The position numbers and the translations under genes were made by a program. A DNA stretch of 64,000 nucleotides from Massilia aurea (GTDB lineage Bacteria; Pseudomonadota; Gammaproteobacteria; Burkholderiales; Burkholderiaceae_D). Every line of letters begins with the position of its first letter. The first letter of the stretch is position 1. The notes under the pieces were generated by a model, which worked only from the letters and a program-made list of their open reading frames with translations, was not told the DNA's origin and did not search any database. The DNA lies in contig NZ_JACHBX010000002.1 of assembly GCF_014200505.1 (NCBI RefSeq), forward strand, positions 930,001 through 994,000, read 5' to 3'. Of this stretch, positions 52,678 to 63,356 are shown piece after piece.

Positions 52678-53957
52678 GCGGTCTCTCCGAGCTCATTATT
52701 TAAAATTTCTGTCTTACGTAAACGCTGTGCGATTGTGTTGTGCGGTACGCTAAAGTAACGGGCAGCGGCTCCCATATCAAAGTCAAGCAATGAAACTTCA
52801 CCAGTAGAAATTGATTGCGTAGGTTTCGTCGGTTGTTTTCCTAGGGCTTTCATTATTTCCTCGCCCACTACTCGTCCCAGCATTGGTGGCACACTATTTC
52901 CAATTTGTCGAAAACCGTGCCATTTTGTTGTGTGAAATCGAAACCAGTCGGGATAGGAGTGTAGTCTAGCTGCTTCTCTCACAGTGATGACACGCGGATG
53001 GAAAGGGTGAATCGGTCTCGCTGAAGTAAATGCACCTCGGGCACTATCGGTCCCAGCGCGCAAGGTGTTACATAAACCATCAGGTGGCAATTTCCTAAAT
53101 CTACTAATTTCTTCGGTCTTCCCGTGCTGTGTTGAGCGGAAACGCTCTTGGGATTGTTCTGTATGTTCAGTACGCAGGCTAGAAGTGAGCAGAGATGTGT
53201 CAAAAATTCTAGGATAGCTAAAGTCTTTGGGGTCTTGCGTAAGACCGCGCAAATGAAGCGCATACTCCGCTGTAGTTTCCCATTGAGTACGAACTGAATC
53301 TTTTATTTTAAGAGTCTTGAAACTATTAGCATCAGGTAGATCGCCGATCGCTTGCCAAACAGTCGTCATGGGGAGAACTTGTTCTGGATAAGTTGGTTTT
53401 ACTAAGCCGCGCCTAGTACCTATCAAGAAAAGGCGCTGTCTATCTTGTGGCACTCCAAAACTTGCTGCATTTAGTACCTTATACGGCTGCAAAACGTCAT
53501 ATCCCGCATCTTGAAGCGCATTGATCAATTCGGTTAAAAATTGCGAATGTTTTCCTAAAGTAAGTCCTTTGACGTTTTCAAAAACACAGTATTTCGGTTT
53601 TAGTTCTTTTACTAAGCGAACATAGTGAAACACCAACTGATTTCTTGGGTCGTCAAGAGCGCGCTTTCCAATCATTGAGAATCCTTGGCATGGTGCGCCG
53701 CCAAATACCACATCGATCTCGCTATTTCCTAAATTTGCCATTTTTCTAATTTCGTCGCCGCTTAGATCGGTAACGCTCTTACAAATGGTAGTTGTATTTG
53801 GGAAATTATATTCATGAGTTGCGCAATGTATTGGATCTATTTCTACGGCAGCAACTACATCAAATCCTGCCTGTTCAAACCCAAGTGACAGTCCTCCTGC
53901 ACCCGCAAAAAGATCGATCCCTACTGGTCGCTGATCTGTATTAACTAAGAAAGTCAT
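52674..53957 (-). CDS. DNA (cytosine-5-)-methyltransferase
   Basis: A 427-residue C5-cytosine methyltransferase. Motif I DLFAGAGGLSLGFEQAGF (15-32), motif IV GGAPCQGFS with the catalytic Cys, motif VI ENVKGL, motif VIII QDRQRLFLIG, then a target-recognition region (about 205-310), motif IX near VREAARLHSYPDW and motif X RQIGNSVPP. A C-terminal extension (about 385-427) looks like a helix-turn-helix (AARYFSVPHNTIAQRL), an uncommon addition that might autoregulate. It overlaps vsr by 17 bases and the endonuclease by 4. Confidence 0.93.
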   Translation of the reverse strand: MTFLVNTDQRPVGIDLFAGAGGLSLGFEQAGFDVVAAVEIDPIHCATHEYNFPNTTTICKSVTDLSGDEIRKMANLGNSEIDVVFGGAPCQGFSMIGKRALDDPRNQLVFHYVRLVKELKPKYCVFENVKGLTLGKHSQFLTELINALQDAGYDVLQPYKVLNAASFGVPQDRQRLFLIGTRRGLVKPTYPEQVLPMTTVWQAIGDLPDANSFKTLKIKDSVRTQWETTAEYALHLRGLTQDPKDFSYPRIFDTSLLTSSLRTEHTEQSQERFRSTQHGKTEEISRFRKLPPDGLCNTLRAGTDSARGAFTSARPIHPFHPRVITVREAARLHSYPDWFRFHTTKWHGFRQIGNSVPPMLGRVVGEEIMKALGKQPTKPTQSISTGEVSLLDFDMGAAARYFSVPHNTIAQRLRKTEILNNELGETA

Positions 53958-54345
53958 TTAATTCACTCTGTAATTTTTCAGGATTCTTCAATTCGCATTG
54001 CCATACGGTATGCACATTCCAACCTAGCCTTTCTAAGGCATTGATGTTCTCAGTGTCACGTTCGCGATTGCGGGTAATTTTTGCTGCCCAAAAGTCGGTA
54101 TTATTTTTTGGCAATCGACCATATTTACAACTATCGTGGCCGTGCCAAAAACATCCATTCACAAATACAACTTTTTTGCGCCCGGCAAAAACAAGATCTG
54201 GGCTGCCTGGAAGAGACTTGACATGAAGTCGATATCGAAAACCCATTGAAAATACCAGTCGCCTAACGGCCATCTCGGGACTAGTATTTTTTGATTTAAC
54301 GCGTCCCATGAGCCAACTGCGATGGGCAGGTGTTAACTTATCCAT
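53941..54345 (-). CDS. vsr: Very short patch repair endonuclease Vsr
   Basis: A 134-residue Vsr protein that nicks T:G mismatches left by deamination of 5-methylcytosine. Signatures: RSWLMGRVKSKNTSPEMAVRRL at the N-terminus, LPGSPDLVFAGRKKVVFVNGCFWHGHDSCKYGR with the metal Asp and zinc ligands, and NRERDTENINALERLGWNVHTVWQCEL. It is full length. As first gene of the unit it overlaps dcm, so repair and methylation are made together. The LexA box at 54434-54453 lies about 90 bases upstream. Confidence 0.95.
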   Translation of the reverse strand: MDKLTPAHRSWLMGRVKSKNTSPEMAVRRLVFSMGFRYRLHVKSLPGSPDLVFAGRKKVVFVNGCFWHGHDSCKYGRLPKNNTDFWAAKITRNRERDTENINALERLGWNVHTVWQCELKNPEKLQSELNDFLS

Positions 54346-54433
54346 TTTGCAAGAAATATGGCCGGGTGTGGGCCGTTGTGGCAGGACAGGTCACTTATTC
54401 TATCTTGGAGATGATGCTTCTGCCAGAGAAATA

Positions 54434-54453
54434 TACTGTACGTATGAACAGTA
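54434..54453. promoter_or_regulatory. LexA (SOS) box
   Basis: TACTGT, eight bases and ACAGTA: all positions of the CTGT-N8-ACAG consensus and the flanking TA pairs are present. TATACT (54432-54437) overlapping it looks like a -10 element on the plus strand. It precedes two small ORFs and also sits upstream of the divergent vsr operon. Confidence 0.75.
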
Positions 54454-54460
54454 TGTGCCA

Positions 54461-54574
54461 ATGTCCCGAGTTTTGAGAGTCGCACGCAGTGTTGATCAAG
54501 CTAAAACTGCCAGCTTTGGTGTGGAATTTGGCAGAACTAAAGCTGTCCATCTTCTAGGGAGGGCGAACCGATGA
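54461..54574 (+). CDS. Small ORF directly behind the LexA box (candidate)
   Basis: A 37-residue frame (MSRVLRVARSVDQAKTASFG near the start, rest basic) beginning 8 bases after the LexA box. If transcription starts from the TATACT element the mRNA would be nearly leaderless. Its stop overlaps the next ORF's ATG (ATGA), which favours real, coupled translation. No ribosome site and no known family. A longer frame back to 54308 overlaps vsr and is less likely. Confidence 0.4.
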   Translation: MSRVLRVARSVDQAKTASFGVEFGRTKAVHLLGRANR

Positions 54575-54747
54575 GTATCGAAAGACGGATAGATGCGTCA
54601 ACAGCTGCAGTGATCCATGAGGCACTTCGAATGCAACGTGCGTTCGATGGTTACGTTGCCTTTAAGTTTTTAATACGCCGGGATGTAAGTGAAACTGTGG
54701 CTCTTCGAGTGCTAAGTAAAGTCTGTAGCCTCATACGCAAACATTAG
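54571..54747 (+). CDS. Small basic protein, probably SOS-controlled (candidate)
   Basis: A 58-residue frame with a good ribosome site (AGGGAGG about nine bases before the ATG). It is basic and helix-rich (RIDASTAAVIHEALRMQRAF and RRDVSETVALRVLSKVCSLIRKH), with no membrane segment. Family not recognised. It overlaps the preceding 37-residue ORF by ATGA, and both follow the LexA box. Possible roles range from a division or repair modulator to a remnant of the acquired island; the sequence does not decide. Confidence 0.5.
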   Translation: MSIERRIDASTAAVIHEALRMQRAFDGYVAFKFLIRRDVSETVALRVLSKVCSLIRKH

Positions 54748-54897
54748 ACTAGATGTCAAAGAAAATAAAACACCAAAAAGTAGTGCAGATAAAGATTTGC
54801 AGTATCGATTTTATTGATTTTTAGAAACTTGTCCTGTGGCACGATAACATTTATCTGAGTCTGGTTGATACATTGCATTCCATTCGTGCACTGAGAA

Positions 54898-54921
54898 AAA
54901 CGGTCTCAAAAGAGACCGTTT
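54898..54921 (-). terminator. Intrinsic terminator of gyrB
   Basis: AAACGGTCTC, loop AAAA and GAGACCGTTT form a perfect 10-bp stem 18 bases after the gyrB stop; on the minus strand TTTTTCTC follows. Confidence 0.9.
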
Positions 54922-54939
54922 AATGCAGGGTGTTTTCGA

Positions 54940-57447
<2,508 letters not shown>

Positions 57448-57515
57448 CTACTTTCTATAAAACGGGTGGATCCGGGACGGCGCAGGCTGCAACTTCTGGC
57501 CTGCGACCCCGGAAC

Positions 57516-57594
57516 CGTCATTCCCGCGCAGGCGGGAATCCAAGTGTGCGTGAACGCCAGCGAACTTGGGTTCCCGCCGGCGCGGGAACGACGG
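57516..57594. repeat. Inverted pair of REP-like repeats between dnaN and gyrB
   Basis: Unit B (57516-57545) has CGTCATTCCCGCG and GGCGGGAATCCAAGT; unit C (57564-57594) is the reverse, starting ACTTGGGTTCCCGCC and ending GGGAACGACGG. The two face each other across 18 bases, a BIME-like layout that can also form one large hairpin. Confidence 0.8.
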
Positions 57595-57639
57595 GGTTGG
57601 GCTAACTTGTGACGCTAGGTCGCCGGTCAGCCAGCCTTC

Positions 57640-58746
57640 TTAAATACGCATCGGCATGACGACATACTTGAAGTCGCCGACCTCGGGAATTGAGATCAGC
57701 GCCGACGAGTTCGAGTCGCCCAGGGCGATGTTGACCTGGTCGCACTTCAGGTTGTTGAGCACGTCGAGCAGGTAGGTCACGTTGAAGCCGATGTCGATCG
57801 AATCGCCACCGTAGTCGATCTCGAGTTCTTCGACTGCTTCTTCCTGGTCGGCATTGGTCGAGCTGATCTTCATGACGCCCGGCTCGATGATGCAGCGCAC
57901 GCCCTTGAACTTGTCACTGGTCATGATCGCAGCGCGCTGCAGCGAGCGCAGCAGTTCATCGCGGCTGATCGTGAAGTCGTTCTTGTAGCCTTTTGGGATC
58001 ACGCGCGTGTAGTCAGGGAACTTGCCCTCAACCAGTTTCGAGACCAGCTCGATGTCGGCAAAGGTCAGTTTGACTTGCGACGCGGCGATGTCCAGGCGGA
58101 CCGTTTCATCGCTTTCTTCCAGCAGGCGCTGCAGTTCGATGATGGTCTTGCGCGGGATGATCACTTCCTGGCGCTCGAACTGCTGTTCGGTTTCCACCGA
58201 GCAGAAGGCCAGGCGGTGACCGTCGGTCGCCACGGCAATGATGTTGCTGCCGTCGAGCACCAGCAGCAGGCCGTTCAGGTAATAGCGAATGTCCTGCTGC
58301 GCCATCGAGAAGTACACCATGTTGAACAGGTGCTTGAGCGTCTTTTGCGGCAGCGTGACCGATGCGTTGTAGGTGTCGGCGATCGAGACGGTCGGGAACT
58401 CTTCGGCCGCAAGCGTCTGCAGCGCGAAGCGCGACTTGCCGCTCTGCACGGCCAGGCGCTTGTTTTGCAGCGTCATCGTGACGTCGCCCGATTCCGGCAG
58501 CGCGCGCAGGATGTCGAGGAGTTTGCGTGCTGCGACCGTCGTGCCGGCGACTTCATCGCCCGCGCCGATATTGGCGTGCGTGGTGATCTGTACTTCGGTG
58601 TCGGTCGACAGGAACGACACGTTCTGGCCATCTTTGCGAATGAGGATATTGGCCAGAATCGGCATAGTGTGCCGACGCTCGACAATACCACTCACGATCT
58701 GCAGTGGCCGGAGAAGCGTATCTCGGGTGGATTTGACCAGTTGCAT
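57640..58746 (-). CDS. dnaN: DNA polymerase III sliding clamp (beta subunit)
   Basis: A 368-residue clamp of three repeated domains. Start MQLVKSTRDTLLRPLQIVSGIVERRHTMPILANILI, mid RDELLRSLQRAAIMTSDKFKGVRC and the C-terminal end GDFKYVVMPMRI, whose VMPMR peptide-binding end is a family hallmark. It tethers Pol III and other factors to DNA. It lies 96 bases downstream of dnaA in the same direction, and gyrB follows after the REP pair. Confidence 0.98.
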   Translation of the reverse strand: MQLVKSTRDTLLRPLQIVSGIVERRHTMPILANILIRKDGQNVSFLSTDTEVQITTHANIGAGDEVAGTTVAARKLLDILRALPESGDVTMTLQNKRLAVQSGKSRFALQTLAAEEFPTVSIADTYNASVTLPQKTLKHLFNMVYFSMAQQDIRYYLNGLLLVLDGSNIIAVATDGHRLAFCSVETEQQFERQEVIIPRKTIIELQRLLEESDETVRLDIAASQVKLTFADIELVSKLVEGKFPDYTRVIPKGYKNDFTISRDELLRSLQRAAIMTSDKFKGVRCIIEPGVMKISSTNADQEEAVEELEIDYGGDSIDIGFNVTYLLDVLNNLKCDQVNIALGDSNSSALISIPEVGDFKYVVMPMRI

Positions 58747-58842
58747 TTTATCCTCAGTACGTTTGATTGGTTAATTATTACTAAAACGATATTGTGCCAT
58801 TGCCTGCGGCAAACACAAGGCGTCTGCCCGGCTGCTGCCGGA

Positions 58843-60270
58843 TTACCCTTTCAGGGTCTGTTCCAGCACGTGCAGCTCGTGGTTGCATTCGGGATTCTTC
58901 TGGCGGTCGCCCGCGATCTTGCGCACGGCGTGCAACACGGTCGTGTGATCGCGTCCGCCGAACAGTTCGCCGATTTCCGGCAAGCTCTTTTGCGTGAGTT
59001 CCTTGGCCAGGTACATGGCGATCTGGCGCGGGCGGGCGATGTTGGCCGGCCGGCGCTTCGAGTACATGTCCGCGACCTTGATGTTGAAGAAGTCCGCCAC
59101 CGTCTTCTGGATGTTTTCCACCGAGATCTGGCGGTTCTGCACCGACAGCAGATCTTTCAGCGCTTCTTTGACGACATCAATGGTGATGTCCTTGCCGTGG
59201 AAACGCGAGTACGCCAGGATCTTGCGCAGTGCACCTTCGAGCTCACGCACGTTCGAGCGCAGGTGCTTGGCGACGAAGAAGGCGACGTCGTCCGACAGCG
59301 TCACGTCTTCGGATTGCGCTTTTTTGAGCAGAATCGCGACGCGCATTTCCAGCTCTGGCGGCTCGATCGCCACTGTCAGGCCGGAATCGAAGCGCGAGAT
59401 CAGGCGGTCGTCCATGCCCGTGATCTCTTTCGGATAGGTATCTGACGTGATGATGATCTGTTTCTTCGCGGCGATCAGCGCCTCGAACGCATAGAAGAAT
59501 TCTTCCTGCGTGCGGCTTTTGCCGCCAAAGAACTGAATATCATCGATCAACAGCATGTCGAGCGAGTGATAGTAGTGCTTGAAGTCGTCGAAGCCCTTGC
59601 GTTGATAGGCGGTCACGACGTCGCGCACGTACTGCTCGGCGTGGATGTAGCGGATGCGCGCGTTCGGCTGGTCGGCCATGACCTGGTTGCCGATCGCATG
59701 GATCAGGTGGGTCTTACCCAGGCCGACGCCGCCATAGAAGAACAGCGGGTTGTACGACACGCCCGGGTTGTTCGCCACCTGGATCGCGGCGGCGCGCGCC
59801 AGCTGGTTGGCCTTACCGGTCACGAAGCTGTCGAAGGTCAGCTCGGTGTTGATGCGGCTTTGCTCGCGTTTCGGCGAGTTGGCGATGTTCAGGTTCTGGT
59901 TGTGGCTCGGGCCGTTGCCACTGTTCGGGCTCGGGTGTTCAGCGCCGGGCGCCGGGCGCGGGGCGTTGAAGTCGACCGTTGCGGTCGAACCGGACGCACC
60001 GGCGCTGACCGTGTTGCGCGACGGATGTGTTTTGGGGTCGAGCACAAACTGCACCTCGACCGGCGCTTCCCAGTACTGGGCTGCCAACTCCGTGATGCGG
60101 GTGGCAAACTGTGTCTTGACCCAGTCGAGCTTGAAGCGATTCGGTGCGGCCACGCGCAGCTTGCCATCTTCGTAGTCGAGGGCGACCAGCGGTTTGATCC
60201 ACGCGCTATATTGCTGTGGCGTGAGCTCGAGCTCTAGCTGCGCGGAACAGGTCTGCCAAAAATTTTCCAT
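58843..60270 (-). CDS. dnaA: Chromosomal replication initiator DnaA
   Basis: A 475-residue AAA+ initiator. Domain I ([28 protein letters not shown]) comes first, then a linker rich in Pro, Ser and Asn (about 90-150). Walker A is [16 protein letters not shown], Walker [10 protein letters not shown], and the sensor region is SRFDSGL. Domain IV at the end carries [14 protein letters not shown] and [15 protein letters not shown], the DnaA-box recognition signature. I prefer the ATG at 60270, which gives the usual start of domain I, over one 48 bases earlier. A DnaA box lies 51 bases upstream. Confidence 0.98.
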   Translation of the reverse strand: MENFWQTCSAQLELELTPQQYSAWIKPLVALDYEDGKLRVAAPNRFKLDWVKTQFATRITELAAQYWEAPVEVQFVLDPKTHPSRNTVSAGASGSTATVDFNAPRPAPGAEHPSPNSGNGPSHNQNLNIANSPKREQSRINTELTFDSFVTGKANQLARAAAIQVANNPGVSYNPLFFYGGVGLGKTHLIHAIGNQVMADQPNARIRYIHAEQYVRDVVTAYQRKGFDDFKHYYHSLDMLLIDDIQFFGGKSRTQEEFFYAFEALIAAKKQIIITSDTYPKEITGMDDRLISRFDSGLTVAIEPPELEMRVAILLKKAQSEDVTLSDDVAFFVAKHLRSNVRELEGALRKILAYSRFHGKDITIDVVKEALKDLLSVQNRQISVENIQKTVADFFNIKVADMYSKRRPANIARPRQIAMYLAKELTQKSLPEIGELFGGRDHTTVLHAVRKIAGDRQKNPECNHELHVLEQTLKG

Positions 60271-60320
60271 TACTTCGCTTGTTGATACGTAACACGCTAT
60301 TTTACCCGCACCGGACAAAG

Positions 60321-60329
60321 TTATCCACA
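60321..60329 (+). promoter_or_regulatory. DnaA box upstream of dnaA
   Basis: TTATCCACA, a perfect DnaA box, in the dnaA-rpmH gap. The only exact one I find there; a TTTTCCACC nearby is weak. It may serve dnaA autoregulation rather than define oriC. Confidence 0.7.
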
Positions 60330-60425
60330 GGCGCTACACATATTTTCCACCGAAACGGCCTGTCGGGGTGCCCGGCAGCGGGGCCGGGAAGGGCGGTGAT
60401 GGCGGCTTGCGAAACAACATCCACC

Positions 60426-60455
60426 TTGACACTGATGCGCGAATTAGAGTCTAAT
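60426..60455 (+). promoter_or_regulatory. Sigma-70 promoter of rpmH
   Basis: TTGACA (60426-60431), 18 bases, TCTAAT (60450-60455), about 175 bases upstream of the rpmH ATG. GAATTAGA/TCTAATTC (60441-60457) is a perfect inverted repeat around one base across the -10. Confidence 0.7.
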
Positions 60456-60628
60456 TCAGGGTTCCCCGTCCGTGCACCGTGTCAGGCTGATAATTTCAGC
60501 GGCTGGTAGTCGGGCGAAGAGAGACCTGTGGCATGACGCGAGCTTAATCTGCGAAATTGTCATCGGCGCCGAATCTGACTCAAGTCAGACCCGATTTTGC
60601 ATCTTATTTTGCTTTAAGCGAGACCACC

Positions 60629-60763
60629 ATGAAACGTACTTACCAACCTTCCGTCGTCCGTCGCAAGCGCACGCACGGCTTCCGCGCACGTATGGCTACC
60701 CGTGGTGGCCGTCAAGTCCTGAACGCTCGCCGCGCCAAAGGCCGCAAGCGTCTGGCTGTCTAA
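60629..60763 (+). CDS. rpmH: 50S ribosomal protein L34
   Basis: A 44-residue protein, Arg/Lys-rich throughout: [22 protein letters not shown] and ending in GRKRLAV, the universal L34 pattern. First gene of the rpmH-rnpA-yidD-yidC group and divergent from dnaA. Its clear promoter lies upstream. Confidence 0.98.
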   Translation: MKRTYQPSVVRRKRTHGFRARMATRGGRQVLNARRAKGRKRLAV

Positions 60764-60790
60764 GTCACACACCGCACGTTGCGGTCAGTG

Positions 60791-61186
60791 ATGACAGGCG
60801 AAGGTTCGCACGACTTCGCGCGCGTTCGGCGCATCGTTAAAACGGATGAATTTTCATCCGTTTTTCGTTTGCGGCCAGCGCAAAAAACGGCGCATTTCGT
60901 GCTCTATACGCGACCGAACGCACTGCCGCATGCGCGGCTGGGCGTCGTTGCGGCCAAGCGCTTTGCGCCGCGCGCGGTCACGCGCAACACGATCAAGCGC
61001 CTCACGCGCGAACTGTTCCGCACCACCGGCCTGCCGCCTGTCGATTGCATCGTCCGCTTGTCGCGGCCGGTCAACGGCAAGGATGGCCCGGCCACGAACC
61101 GGGCCCTGAAGGCCGCGTTGAAGGTGGAACTGACGCGCCTGTTCGCGTCGCAGCTGCGGCGCCCGGCGCCGGTGGACGCGGCATGA
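60791..61186 (+). CDS. rnpA: Ribonuclease P protein component
   Basis: A protein of about 131 residues that assists the RNase P RNA in tRNA 5' processing. The family motif appears as [15 protein letters not shown] (RNxxKR), with [15 protein letters not shown] before it and [14 protein letters not shown] near the N-terminus. The start is uncertain: the ATG at 60791 is used, but TTG 60779 and GTG 60788 are in frame and none has a clear ribosome site. The stop overlaps the yidD ATG (ATGA). Confidence 0.93.
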   Translation: MTGEGSHDFARVRRIVKTDEFSSVFRLRPAQKTAHFVLYTRPNALPHARLGVVAAKRFAPRAVTRNTIKRLTRELFRTTGLPPVDCIVRLSRPVNGKDGPATNRALKAALKVELTRLFASQLRRPAPVDAA

Positions 61187-61455
61187 AAGCGCTGCTCGTC
61201 TCGCTGTTTGTCGGGATCTTGCGCGGTTATCAACTGCTGATCTCGCCGATGCTCGGGCCGCGCTGCCGTTTCTATCCCAGTTGTTCCAATTATGCGATCG
61301 AAGCGTTGCGCGTCCACGGCGCTGCACGCGGCTCATGGCTGGCCGCGCGCCGCGTGGGCCGCTGCCATCCGTGGCACGCCGGCGGCCTCGACCCGGTGCC
61401 GCCTCACGGCGCCAAGGAATCCCATTCAGCCGCTTGCGGTTGCAACCACTCCTGA
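61183..61455 (+). CDS. yidD: Membrane protein insertion efficiency factor YidD
   Basis: A 90-residue membrane-associated protein. [30 protein letters not shown] is the conserved YidD core with three Cys; [22 protein letters not shown] follows. It helps YidC-dependent insertion. The ATG overlaps the rnpA stop and yidC starts 8 bases after the stop. Confidence 0.95.
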   Translation: MKALLVSLFVGILRGYQLLISPMLGPRCRFYPSCSNYAIEALRVHGAARGSWLAARRVGRCHPWHAGGLDPVPPHGAKESHSAACGCNHS

Positions 61456-61463
61456 AGACTCCA

Positions 61464-63143
61464 ATGGAATTCAATAAACGTACTGTCCTGTGGATCGTGT
61501 TCGCCATTTCCCTGATTGTTCTCTGGAACAATTGGATGGTGGCTAACGGCAAACAGTCGATGTTCTCGCCGGCGCGTCCGGCCCAGGTTGCCCAGCAAAA
61601 GACATCCGATGTGCCGGCTGCACCGCAAGCGGGCAGCAATGCCGTGCCCGGTGTGCCGGCCACGCCAGGTGCGCCTGCTGTTCCTGGCGGCGCGCCAGTG
61701 GCCGCCGTGGCAAGCCCGGTCGTTACCGTCACCACCGACGTCGTCAAGGTCGACATCGACCCGGTCGGCGGCGTGATCAAGCGCCTCGAGATGCTCCAGT
61801 ACCGCGATCACTTCGACAAGACCAAGAACCAGGTCCTGTTCAGCGTGAACGGTCCGAACGTGTACCTGGGCCAGACTGGCCTGATCGGCACCACCGCCGC
61901 TGGCGTGCTGCCGAACCACACCACGCCGTTCACCGTGCGTCCTGGCGTGCGTACGCTGGGCGCGAATGGCCAGGTGCAGGTCGTGATGGATGCGGAGCAG
62001 GGCGGCGTGCGCCTGACCAAGACGCTGACGTTCCGCAAGGGCGACTACCTGATCGGCGTGCGTCACGACGTGACCAATATCGGCACGGCGCCGGTCCAGC
62101 CATCGCTGTACCTGCAGCTGCAGCATGACGGTACCAAGCCGGCTACCGATTCGTGGTTCATGCCAAGCTACACCGGTCCGACGCTGTACACGAACGCGGA
62201 CAAGTACCAGAAGCTGACCTTCGAGAAGATCGAAAAGGGCAGTGCGGATCACGCGCTGAAGGCCGACAACGGCTGGGTCGCGATCTCGCAGCACTTCTTT
62301 GTCTCGGCCTTCATCCCGGCCGACCGTACGCCGCGCGACATCTTCACCAAGAAGATCGCCACCAACCTGTATGCGATCGGTACCGTGCAGTCGATGGGCA
62401 CCGTGGCGCCTGGCGCCACCGTGTCGGTTGACTCGCGCCTGTATTCGGGTCCGCAAGACGAGCGCACACTGGAAACCATCACCCCGGGCCTCGAGCTGGT
62501 GAAGGACTACGGCATGCTGACCGTGATCGCCAAGCCGATCTTCTGGGTCATGACGCAGCTGCACGCGATGCTGGGCAACTGGGGCTGGACCATCGTCGCC
62601 CTGACCATCCTGATCAAGCTAGCGTTCTTCCCGCTGTCGGCGGCAGGTTATCGCAGCATGGCCAAGATGCGTGTGGTCACGCCAAAAATGCAGGCGATCC
62701 GCGAACGCTTCAAGAGCGATCCAGTCAAGATGCAGCAAGCCACGATGGAGCTGTACAAGACCGAGAAGATCAATCCGCTGGGCGGCTGCCTGCCGATCCT
62801 GGTGCAGATGCCGGTGTTCTTCGCCCTGTACTGGGTGCTGCAGGCGTCGGTCGAGATGCGCGGCGCGCCATGGATCGGCTGGATCCAGGATCTGACGCAG
62901 CCTGACCCGTTCTACATCCTGCCGGTCATCTATGCGGTGTCGATGTTCATCACGACCAAGCTCAATCCGCAGCCGACCGACCCGGTGCAGGCCAAGATGA
63001 TGCTGTTCATGCCGATCGCGTTCTCGGTGGTGTTCTTCTTCTTCCCGTCCGGCCTCGTGCTGTACTGGGTGGTCAACAACATCCTGTCGATCGCGCAGCA
63101 GTGGGTCATCACGCGCAAGTTCGAGACGGCCGCAGCGAAGTAA
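61464..63143 (+). CDS. yidC: Membrane protein insertase YidC
   Basis: A 559-residue insertase. The N-terminal helix (TVLWIVFAISLIVLWNNW, about 7-24) is followed by a Pro/Ala-rich linker (30-85), a large periplasmic beta-sandwich domain (about 88-350) and the conserved five-helix core (GNWGWTIVALTILIKLAFFPLS, the hydrophilic-groove Arg in KAGYRSM-like SAAGYRSMAKM, PVFFALYWVLQ, VLYWVVNNILSIAQQW). The YidD gene is directly upstream. It inserts and folds inner-membrane proteins with or without SecYEG. Confidence 0.97.
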   Translation: MEFNKRTVLWIVFAISLIVLWNNWMVANGKQSMFSPARPAQVAQQKTSDVPAAPQAGSNAVPGVPATPGAPAVPGGAPVAAVASPVVTVTTDVVKVDIDPVGGVIKRLEMLQYRDHFDKTKNQVLFSVNGPNVYLGQTGLIGTTAAGVLPNHTTPFTVRPGVRTLGANGQVQVVMDAEQGGVRLTKTLTFRKGDYLIGVRHDVTNIGTAPVQPSLYLQLQHDGTKPATDSWFMPSYTGPTLYTNADKYQKLTFEKIEKGSADHALKADNGWVAISQHFFVSAFIPADRTPRDIFTKKIATNLYAIGTVQSMGTVAPGATVSVDSRLYSGPQDERTLETITPGLELVKDYGMLTVIAKPIFWVMTQLHAMLGNWGWTIVALTILIKLAFFPLSAAGYRSMAKMRVVTPKMQAIRERFKSDPVKMQQATMELYKTEKINPLGGCLPILVQMPVFFALYWVLQASVEMRGAPWIGWIQDLTQPDPFYILPVIYAVSMFITTKLNPQPTDPVQAKMMLFMPIAFSVVFFFFPSGLVLYWVVNNILSIAQQWVITRKFETAAAK

Positions 63144-63163
63144 GCTGCCCCGGTCTTGACGAG

Positions 63164-63193
63164 AAACCCGCGCCGTGTGCGCGGGTTTTTTTT
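63164..63193 (+). terminator. Intrinsic terminator of the rpmH-yidC operon
   Basis: AAACCCGCGC, loop CGTGT and GCGCGGGTTT form a perfect 10-bp stem followed by T8, 20 bases after the yidC stop. Confidence 0.94.
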
Positions 63194-63207
63194 GGCGGGT
63201 GTGGTGG

Positions 63208-63237
63208 ACTTGGATTCCCGCCTGCGCGGGAATGACG
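63208..63237. repeat. REP-like repeat, copy D
   Basis: ACTTGGATTCCCGCC and GCGCGGGAATGACG, the reverse orientation of the family, just after the yidC terminator. Confidence 0.78.
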
Positions 63238-63285
63238 TGCCGGTTGTGCGGGCCATGGCCATGCCGCAGCCCGCAGCTTGAAAAC

Positions 63286-63315
63286 CGTCGTTCCCGCGAA
63301 GGCGGGAACCCAAGT
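63286..63315. repeat. REP-like repeat, copy E
   Basis: CGTCGTTCCCGCG and AAGGCGGGAACCCAAGT, forward orientation, 48 bases after copy D and 41 bases upstream of the mnmE ATG. Confidence 0.78.
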
Positions 63316-63356
63316 CATCCCCCATACCCATCACCCGTATCCCTTACAATCGCTCC

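Noticed and set aside
54308..54460. Upstream extension of the small ORF behind the LexA box
   Set aside because: It overlaps the vsr start on the other strand, crosses the LexA box and has no ribosome site; start after the box is more sensible.
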